In this document: positions 14,455 to 19,955 of the stretch, piece by piece | Layout of the letters: each line of letters begins with the position of its first letter | How positions within the stretch are numbered: position 1 is the first letter of the stretch | Assembly: GCA_036389695.1 (NCBI GenBank) | Contig: DASVWG010000021.1 | Coordinates: 1 to 19,955, forward strand | Length of the DNA: 19,955 nt | Source of the DNA: JALZHR01 sp036389695 | GTDB taxonomy: Bacteria > Acidobacteriota > Blastocatellia > Pyrinomonadales > Pyrinomonadaceae | Direction: 5' to 3' | Translations under genes and position numbers: made by a program | Notes under the pieces: model-generated | What the model was told of the DNA's origin: nothing | Database searches by the model: none | Seen by the model: the letters and a program-made list of their open reading frames with translations, nothing else

Positions 14455-17163
14455 ATGAACTCAAATAATGCCACGCCGATGCTGCGGCAGTATCTGGAAA
14501 TAAAAAAACAATATCCCGGCACGATTCTCTTTTTCCGTCTCGGCGATTTCTACGAGCTTTTCAACGACGACGCCGTCACGGGCGCGCGAGAGTTGGAAAT
14601 CACTTTAACGGCGCGTCACAAAGATTCGCCGCGACCGATTCCGATGTGCGGCGTGCCGCATCACGCGGCGGCAAATTACATCTCGCGGCTCGTCAAAAAA
14701 GGCTATCGCGTCGCGATTTGCGAGCAGACCGAAGACGCCGGACAAGGCAAAAAACTCGTCCGCCGCGAAGTCGTCCGCATCATCACGCCCGGCACGGCGA
14801 TTGACCCGCAGCTCGTCGAATCGCGCGAAAACGTTTATCTCGCTTCGCTTTGCGGCGCGGGCGAAACCTTCGGCGCAGCTTTTCTGGAGCTTTCGACCGG
14901 AGAGTTTTTCACCACGCAGATTTCCGGCGCTGACGCGTGGACAAAAATCTGCTCGGACGTCGAATCTTTCGCGCCGCGCGAGATTCTTTTCCCTGAATCT
15001 TTGCGAAAACTCGTCGAAAGCTGTTTCGGAAATTCAGTAGAAACGAGAACGCCGGAAAAATCGAACGTCGTTTTCATCACTCCGCCGCCCGCAAATTCAA
15101 ATAAATTTTCCGCCGCTCTGACCGGCTTGGACGATTGGCTTTTTCAAACCGAAGACTGCGAAAATCTCTTAAAAAATCAATTCGGCGTGCGCGAATTGAC
15201 CGGCTTCGGGTTGACGGGAAAAACAGAGGCGATTCGCAGCGCGGGCGCTTGCCTGCGCTACGCCAGAGACACGCAGCGCGCCGCCGCCGCACACATCGCC
15301 GAAATAAATTATTTTGAAGCGAACGATTTTATGGTTTTGGACGCCGTGACGCTGAAAAATCTTGAAATCGTCGAAGCGCGCGGCGAAAACAACAAACGAT
15401 GTCTTTTCAGCGTCATCGACGCGACCGTCACCGGCATGGGCGCGCGACTTCTGCGCACCTGGCTTCTGCGACCTTCGATAAAACGCTCCGAAATACAAAC
15501 GCGCCTCGCGGCGGTTTCCGAATTAACCGATTCCATCCTGCGCGACAAAATTCGTTTCCTTTTAAAAGAAGTCTCCGATTTGGAAAGATTGGTCGGACGC
15601 TTAAATCTCGGAACGGCGACGCCGCGCGACCTGCTTGCCTTAAACCGTTCGCTTTCGCAGACGCCGAACATCAACCAGTCGTTATCAGACGCGCAAAGCC
15701 TTCTCTTGCAGGTTTTGTCCGAGAATATTTTCGAGCTGCCGGAAATTCAGGATTTAATTTCGCGCTCGATTGCCGACGAGCCGCCGGCAAACCTCGGCGA
15801 CGGCGGCGTAATTCGTCACGGCTTTAACGCCGAGCTCGACGAGCTGCGCGAAATCAGCCAATCGGCGAAACAGATTATCGCCGGCTTTGAGGAACGCGAG
15901 CGCAGCCGCACCGGAATTTACAATCTCAAAATCAGATTCAACAACGTTTTCGGCTATTTTATCGAAGTTTCGAAAGGCAACGCCCCGAAAGTTCCCGATG
16001 ATTACGAGCGCCGCCAGACTTTGACTAACGCCGAGCGCTTTACGACGCCGCAGCTTAAAGAATGGGAAGAAAAAGTTCTGGGCGCGGATGAAAAAATCAA
16101 GGAAATCGAAGCCGAAATTTTCTATCAAATCCGCGCCGAAGTGCAAAAAGAAACGCGCAATCTGCAATCGACCGCCCGCGCCTTAGCGACGCTCGACGCT
16201 CTGCAATCTTTAGCCGAAACCGCCGCGCGCCGCGATTACGTCGCACCTGTCTTGCACGACGGCGACGAAATCGAAATCAAAAACGGTCGTCACCCGATTG
16301 TCGAAGCCTTCTCGCGCGAAAATTTTATCCCGAACGATTTGTATATGAACAACTCGACCGACCGCCTTTTGATTATCACGGGACCGAATATGGGCGGAAA
16401 ATCGACAAATCTGCGGCAGGTCGCTTTGATTCAGATTCTCGCGCAAATCGGCTCGTTCGTTCCGGCAAGTGCGGTCAAGCTTCCGATTCTCGACCGCATC
16501 TGGACGCGCGTCGGGGCATCAGACGATTTGGCTTCCGGTCGCTCGACGTTTATGGTCGAGATGACGGAAACCGCCGCGATTCTGCACAACGCGACGCCGC
16601 GCTCGCTGGTTTTGCTTGACGAAATCGGGCGTGGGACTTCGACTTTCGACGGGCTTTCAATCGCGTGGGCGGTCGCCGAATATCTGCATGATTCGCCCGA
16701 ACATTCAGCAAAAACTCTTTTCGCGACGCATTATCACGAGTTGACGGAACTTGCCGAAAAGCTTGCGGGCGCGAAAAATTATCAGATTACCGCGACGGAA
16801 AAAGACGGCGAAGTCGTTTTTCTGCATAAATTAGAAGCGGGCAAAGCTTCGAAATCCTACGGCATCGCCGTCGCGCAGCTTGCCGGGCTGCCGGCGAAAG
16901 CGATTGCGCGGGCGCGCGAAGTTTTGGAGAAGCTGGAGAAGTACGAACTTGCCGTTTTCGCCGAGCAAAAGAAAACGGCGACGACCGACGCGCTGGAAAA
17001 AGCCGTCAACCGCGCGGGCAAATCGAAGCTCGCCTCGCAGGTTTCGCTGTTTGCGATTTCCAACGAAAACGTCATCGACGAGCTGCGCGAAACGGACGTC
17101 GAAAACTTTTCGCCCGAAGAAGCGAAAAAGCTTTTGTCCGAGTTCAAAAACAGAATCATTTAA
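14455..17163 (+). CDS. mutS: DNA mismatch repair protein MutS
   Basis: A 902-residue MutS, slightly longer than the roughly 850-890 usual for the family. It recognises mismatches and small loops and recruits MutL. The start is the ATG giving MNSNNATPMLRQYLEIKKQYPG, which aligns with the conserved TPMxxQYLxIK opening; a TTG 81 nt upstream would add unrelated residues. The mismatch-reading Phe-x-Glu is in GDFYELF (30-36; Phe32, Glu34). The ATPase has Walker A GPNMGGKST (643-651), a Walker B/signature block DEIGRGTSTFDG from 722, and FATHYHELTEL. The C-terminus ends in a short coiled segment typical of MutS1. It diverges from the EPS operon, has no strong ribosome binding site, and no mutL is present. 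It is intact and looks functional. Confidence 0.97.
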   Translation: MNSNNATPMLRQYLEIKKQYPGTILFFRLGDFYELFNDDAVTGARELEITLTARHKDSPRPIPMCGVPHHAAANYISRLVKKGYRVAICEQTEDAGQGKKLVRREVVRIITPGTAIDPQLVESRENVYLASLCGAGETFGAAFLELSTGEFFTTQISGADAWTKICSDVESFAPREILFPESLRKLVESCFGNSVETRTPEKSNVVFITPPPANSNKFSAALTGLDDWLFQTEDCENLLKNQFGVRELTGFGLTGKTEAIRSAGACLRYARDTQRAAAAHIAEINYFEANDFMVLDAVTLKNLEIVEARGENNKRCLFSVIDATVTGMGARLLRTWLLRPSIKRSEIQTRLAAVSELTDSILRDKIRFLLKEVSDLERLVGRLNLGTATPRDLLALNRSLSQTPNINQSLSDAQSLLLQVLSENIFELPEIQDLISRSIADEPPANLGDGGVIRHGFNAELDELREISQSAKQIIAGFEERERSRTGIYNLKIRFNNVFGYFIEVSKGNAPKVPDDYERRQTLTNAERFTTPQLKEWEEKVLGADEKIKEIEAEIFYQIRAEVQKETRNLQSTARALATLDALQSLAETAARRDYVAPVLHDGDEIEIKNGRHPIVEAFSRENFIPNDLYMNNSTDRLLIITGPNMGGKSTNLRQVALIQILAQIGSFVPASAVKLPILDRIWTRVGASDDLASGRSTFMVEMTETAAILHNATPRSLVLLDEIGRGTSTFDGLSIAWAVAEYLHDSPEHSAKTLFATHYHELTELAEKLAGAKNYQITATEKDGEVVFLHKLEAGKASKSYGIAVAQLAGLPAKAIARAREVLEKLEKYELAVFAEQKKTATTDALEKAVNRAGKSKLASQVSLFAISNENVIDELRETDVENFSPEEAKKLLSEFKNRII

Positions 17164-17164
17164 C

Positions 17165-17266
17165 AAATGCAAAGTGCAAAGTGCAAAGTGCAAAATATTA
17201 GGTTTTAAGATTCAGAATTAAATTTGTTCCTTCAATTTTGCATTTTGCATTTTACGTTTTGCATTT
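17165..17266 (+). repeat. Heptamer-repeat hairpin just after mutS
   Basis: The left arm (17165-17196) is AAA plus three TGCAAAG units and TGCAAAAT, starting one base after the mutS stop. The right arm (17235-17266) is the reverse complement built from TTTTGCA-type units. Over 32 paired positions I count three G/T differences, which become G-U pairs in plus-strand RNA, and two true mismatches in the one deviant unit (TTTTACG). The loop is 38 nt. A plus-strand transcript can form a long stem, while the minus-strand RNA would have C-A clashes instead. It could act as a mutS terminator or 3' stabiliser, though no clean U-run follows. It may also belong to a dispersed repeat family. Confidence 0.65.
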
Positions 17267-17280
17267 TCGACGTTTATAAT
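17251..17280 (+). promoter_or_regulatory. Candidate promoter of the secreted hydrolase gene
   Basis: TTTACG (17251-17256, four of six) and a perfect TATAAT (17275-17280) are separated by 18 nt. The -35-like box falls in the only deviant heptamer of the hairpin's right arm. The predicted start near 17287 leaves a leader of about 70 nt. Confidence 0.45.
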
Positions 17281-17345
17281 CATCAGGCTTTTCAAAATTT
17301 TCCCAACTATCAAACGCGTCGTCTTTCTATTTAAATTAAATTTTC

Positions 17346-17351
17346 GGGGAG
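17346..17351 (+). promoter_or_regulatory. Strong Shine-Dalgarno of the secreted hydrolase
   Basis: GGGGAG lies 6 nt before the ATG at 17358. It is the clearest ribosome binding site in the window and fixes this start. Confidence 0.75.
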
Positions 17352-17357
17352 ATTTGT

Positions 17358-19316
17358 ATGCAGATTTCAAAACAGCTTCGCTTCTACTTTCTGTTGTGTC
17401 TTTTAATTTTGCCCATCGCTACAACGGCGGCGGCGCAAAATCTGACGGCAAATTTAAATCAATATAAACAGCTCGGCGGCGCGGCGGAGGAAATTTCCGC
17501 GATGCGCCTGCCGAATCCGCAGGATACCGGAATTCGCTCGAAAGCGGCGATGATTCCGATTTACGCCGGTGACGATTTGCGCGAAATCGAGATTCCGGCT
17601 GATAATCCGTCGGAATTCAGATTGATGCTGCTCGCGCCGAACACGGCAGACTGGAAAATCGAAGCGGCTCTGCCGGATACGGATTTCGTCAATCTGCGCG
17701 GCGGCGGCTTTAGGCGAAACGTCGAACGGACGCAGACCGATTTCGGCATTGACGGAAATCAGTTTCCGGCGGAAGTTTTTCGTTTAGGTCCGCTGAACGC
17801 AAGCGTTTTAAGAGTCAAACTTGACTTGCCGGATTCGCCCGCCGATAGCGAAAAACCTGTCGGTTATCTGGTCACATCGAGCGAATCGTTTTATCGACTA
17901 TATTCGTATATCGACACTTTTGAAACTCTCGCCGGGCGCGAAATCGGAATTGTCGCGTCGCTGTTTGATAAAAGAACAAACGACGAAACGGGCGCGCCGA
18001 ACTCCTTAATCGGCAGCGTTCGCCGCTCGACCGTTTCGATTCAAACGCCGGAAGGCGAGATTGTAAATCTCGAAATGAGCGACGGCGGCGACGGTAATTG
18101 GCGCGCCGGTTTCGTGCCGCCGGCAGCCGGAAAATATTTCGCGCAGATTACGACGCAAGGCACGACGCCGGGCGGGCGCGAATTTTTGCGAACCGCCGAA
18201 CACAGTTTCGCGGTCGCGGCGGCAAATTTAAAAATAAACGATGCGGCGAAAGCTCGCTTGATTGACGATTTGCGCTGGCAGATTGATTTGCCGGTGAATA
18301 ATCTGAAAAGCGGGCAGAAAGTTATCGCGCACGCCGAAGTCTGGTCGAATGAACAGCCAGTCGCGTGGATTGGCGGAATGACCGAAGGAAAAAGCTTCGG
18401 CAAACGCGTCGCTTCGATTTCAATGACGCTCGATTCGCGCTGGCTTTCGCGCGTCGAGGCAAGGGGAAATTACGAATTGCGAAACGTTCGCCTGCAGGAC
18501 GCCGATAATTCAATCGTGCTGGCGCAAGCCGAAAAAATCTCTCTGCCGTCGGTTTACGTTCCCGATTCGGCGCAGAATCGCGACGGCGAAGTTACGGACG
18601 AGATGCGTCAGGGCGTGCGACCGGAAATACAGATTAACAGCGTGGTTGGCGGAAAATTGATGCTCGTTCACGGTTATTGTTCGGGCGACGCGTGGGGCGC
18701 GGCGGCTTTCGCCGGACAATTTACCGATTACGTGAAATTTCTCGATTTAAATCAGAATCGCACGCACGACCAGTTTGCGAATTTAATCAGGAATTTCGGC
18801 GCGTCGCTTCCGTCTTTCGGCATCGTCGCGCACAGTCAGGGCGGCGCGGCTTCCCTGCATCTTTACACATATTACTGGAGCGGCTTGGATTACGCGACCG
18901 GCGGCACGCGCCTGATTCAATCGGTCGGAACGCCGTATCAGGGCACGGCTTTAGCGGGAAATCTCGCGCTGCTGGGACAAATTTTCGGCGCGGGCTGCGG
19001 CGCGAACAATGATATGACGTATAGCGGCGCGGCGGCGTGGCTGGCGGGAATTCCTTCGTGGGCGCGGGCGAAAGTTTATTATCACACGACCTCGTTTACC
19101 GACGTCTGGTTTCGCTATGATTACTGTAATCTGGCGACCGACCCGTTTTTGAGCGACCCGGACGACGGCGTGGTCGAGAGAGCTTACGCGCAGTTGACCA
19201 GCGCGAACAATCTCGGACACAAAACCGGATGGTGTCACACCGGCGGAATGCGCGACCCGTCGCAAACGACCGACGCGGCGCGTAATACAAACATGAACGT
19301 CTACGCGGCGCGATAA
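17358..19316 (+). CDS. Secreted alpha/beta-hydrolase, conditioned-medium-factor-like
   Basis: A 652-residue exported protein. The signal peptide (MQISKQLRFYFLLCLLILPIA...) is probably cut after TAAA at residue 26. Residues about 50-290 look like beta-sandwich domains, with PADNPSEFRLMLLAP and an Ig-like stretch around GNWRAGFVPPAAGKYFAQI. The C-terminal domain from about 430 is a lipase-like alpha/beta hydrolase: LVHGYC (436-441), nucleophile elbow AHSQGG (Ser493), GTPYQGT, an acid in DPDDGVVE (Asp602 or Asp603) and GWCHT (His627). Four Cys in this domain could form two disulfides outside the cell. From memory the C-terminal part resembles proteins annotated as conditioned medium factor in several bacteria; I cannot confirm this here. 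The substrate is unknown, and an ester or peptide bond are both possible. It has its own promoter candidate and strong ribosome binding site, so it is probably monocistronic. Confidence 0.85.
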   Translation: MQISKQLRFYFLLCLLILPIATTAAAQNLTANLNQYKQLGGAAEEISAMRLPNPQDTGIRSKAAMIPIYAGDDLREIEIPADNPSEFRLMLLAPNTADWKIEAALPDTDFVNLRGGGFRRNVERTQTDFGIDGNQFPAEVFRLGPLNASVLRVKLDLPDSPADSEKPVGYLVTSSESFYRLYSYIDTFETLAGREIGIVASLFDKRTNDETGAPNSLIGSVRRSTVSIQTPEGEIVNLEMSDGGDGNWRAGFVPPAAGKYFAQITTQGTTPGGREFLRTAEHSFAVAAANLKINDAAKARLIDDLRWQIDLPVNNLKSGQKVIAHAEVWSNEQPVAWIGGMTEGKSFGKRVASISMTLDSRWLSRVEARGNYELRNVRLQDADNSIVLAQAEKISLPSVYVPDSAQNRDGEVTDEMRQGVRPEIQINSVVGGKLMLVHGYCSGDAWGAAAFAGQFTDYVKFLDLNQNRTHDQFANLIRNFGASLPSFGIVAHSQGGAASLHLYTYYWSGLDYATGGTRLIQSVGTPYQGTALAGNLALLGQIFGAGCGANNDMTYSGAAAWLAGIPSWARAKVYYHTTSFTDVWFRYDYCNLATDPFLSDPDDGVVERAYAQLTSANNLGHKTGWCHTGGMRDPSQTTDAARNTNMNVYAAR

Positions 19317-19345
19317 AAAACGAGACTGCAAGTGCGTTAGGCAGA

Positions 19346-19464
19346 TTCAAACAGGATGGGCAGGATAGACAGGATAAATTGTTTTTCAAATCAGCATTTG
19401 AGTTTTATTTCAGACCTGAGAATAAGAATTTTTTATCCTGTTCATCCTGTTCATCCTGTTTGAA
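19346..19464. repeat. Nonamer-repeat palindrome between convergent genes
   Basis: The left arm (from 19346) contains three ACAGGATRR-like 9-nt units in the sense TTCAAACAGGAT...; the right arm (19431-19464) is the reverse complement built on ATCCTGTTC units. Of 33 core paired positions I see four differences; in plus-strand RNA three are G-U pairs and one is A-C. A perfect 6-bp inner hairpin, TCAAAT/ATTTGA, lies in the loop at 19386-19401. The element sits between the hydrolase stop (19316) and the convergent gene's stop (19492), so a bidirectional terminator is the simplest reading. I associate AACAGGATGAACAGGAT-type repeats with Acidobacteriota intergenic regions, from memory only. Confidence 0.65.
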
Positions 19465-19491
19465 TTTCCCTGTAATAAATAATCAAATTAA

Positions 19492-19955
19492 TTAATACTG
19501 CAAAACCCTCGATTTGTTATTCGGCTTGACGCGCACGGATAAAATGTTGTCTTCATTGATAGTCATTTCGACGAAGCGGTTTCCGATGGCGGAGCTTTGG
19601 AGAACCTTCCGGTCTTTTATCAAATTTTTCAGCGCCGCGTCGCACCAGTTTTCCTTCTGCGACCAATTCGGGACGAGATTATTTAAAAAAGTAACGAGCA
19701 CGTTTCGGTCGCGCTCGGTGAGCGTCGCGTTTTTGCCGAGCTTGATGCTTAATCCGACGGCGGCTTCGGCAATATCTTCCCTGCGTCCGAAAATCTCCAT
19801 CGTCACGCTCTTGTCGGCGGAAGCTCCCGTCCATTTATTGGTCGTGGTCGTCGAAGAGACGTTTTCCACCGGAACTATTTTGGTCAATCCGTTGACAACA
19901 TCTTCAAACGTAATGCCCAAACCTTTCGATTCCTGATTGTTCGAGACGATTGCTT
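19492..19955 (-). CDS. Unrecognised protein, C-terminal part (5' end beyond window)
   Basis: The frame is open from the TAA at 19492 to the right edge, giving 154 residues plus a partial codon; the true start is outside. A TTG at 19920 could be read as a start, but the frame continues upstream (…NNQESKGLGITFEDV), so I treat the gene as partial. I do not recognise the family. Visible features are a Thr-rich stretch (SSTTTTNKW), a likely helical segment with REDIAEAAVGLSIKLGK, and an alternating strand-like C-terminus (FVEMTINEDNILSVRVK). There is no membrane segment in the visible part. It is convergent with the hydrolase gene across the nonamer palindrome. An antisense frame over the same bases looks like a shadow, since it has no motif or ribosome binding site. 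Confidence 0.6.
   Translation of the reverse strand, partial: AIVSNNQESKGLGITFEDVVNGLTKIVPVENVSSTTTTNKWTGASADKSVTMEIFGRREDIAEAAVGLSIKLGKNATLTERDRNVLVTFLNNLVPNWSQKENWCDAALKNLIKDRKVLQSSAIGNRFVEMTINEDNILSVRVKPNNKSRVLQY

Noticed and set aside
14244..14522. Minus-strand open frame of 92 codons over the divergent intergenic region and mutS start
   Set aside because: It covers the promoter region and the conserved mutS N-terminus in antisense. There is no motif and no ribosome binding site.
17165..17266. CRISPR-like array after mutS
   Set aside because: Units are 7 nt with no spacers and form an inverted pair. There are no cas genes nearby.
19514..19936. Plus-strand open frame opposite the unrecognised gene at the right edge
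   Set aside because: The minus frame runs to the window edge with balanced composition; the plus frame has no ribosome binding site or motif. This is the least certain rejection, since neither product is recognised.

Overview
The window reads as one end of an exopolysaccharide (EPS) or capsule locus of a Gram-negative-type bacterium, followed by mutS and a secreted hydrolase. Base composition is moderate (about half G+C by eye). Intergenic repeats built on AACAGGATGA-like nonamers and A-rich heptamers recall genomes I associate with Acidobacteriota, class Blastocatellia. That placement is an impression from repeat style and gene content, not a proof. I see no tRNA, rRNA, CRISPR array, integrase or transposase. 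No stretch over 300 bases lacks a gene; the longest gaps are 14229-14454, 17164-17357 and 19317-19491.

Region 1 (1-14228, all minus strand, transcribed right to left) is a 12-gene EPS operon. In transcription order: Wza-type export protein, Wzc-type tyrosine autokinase, GDP-mannose 3,5-epimerase homologue, class I methyltransferase, nucleotide-sugar dehydrogenase, GT2 glycosyltransferase, GT4 glycosyltransferase, Wzx-type flippase, class I methyltransferase, FkbM methyltransferase, a large polytopic membrane protein (GT-C or Wzy candidate), and a methyltransferase cut by the window edge. Gaps are mostly 15-40 nt with two start/stop overlaps; the longer ones are 110 nt (10576-10685) and 82 nt (6281-6362). 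Together the genes describe a Wzx/Wzy-dependent pathway. Precursors would come from the epimerase and dehydrogenase, sugar transfer and methylation would follow, then flipping, polymerisation and export through Wzc/Wza. No initiating phosphoglycosyltransferase and no certain Wzy is in view, so the locus probably continues past the left edge.

Region 2 (14229-14454) is the divergent intergenic region between the EPS operon and mutS. It holds a heptamer-periodic tract flanked by weak, back-to-back promoter candidates. Region 3 (14455-17163, plus) is mutS, complete and ordinary. Region 4 (17164-17357) holds a long hairpin of TGCAAAG-type heptamers just after the mutS stop, then a TATAAT-containing promoter for the next gene. 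Region 5 (17358-19316, plus) is a secreted protein with a C-terminal serine-hydrolase domain resembling the family annotated as conditioned medium factor. Region 6 (19317-19491) is a large nonamer palindrome between convergent genes. Region 7 (19492 to the end, minus) is the C-terminal part of an unrecognised protein.

The least ordinary signals are the short-period repeat tracts next to gene ends (two fold into long, strand-biased hairpins), a plant-type GDP-mannose 3,5-epimerase in an EPS operon, the density of methyltransferases, and an in-frame TAT-repeat encoding the kinase's phosphotyrosine cluster.
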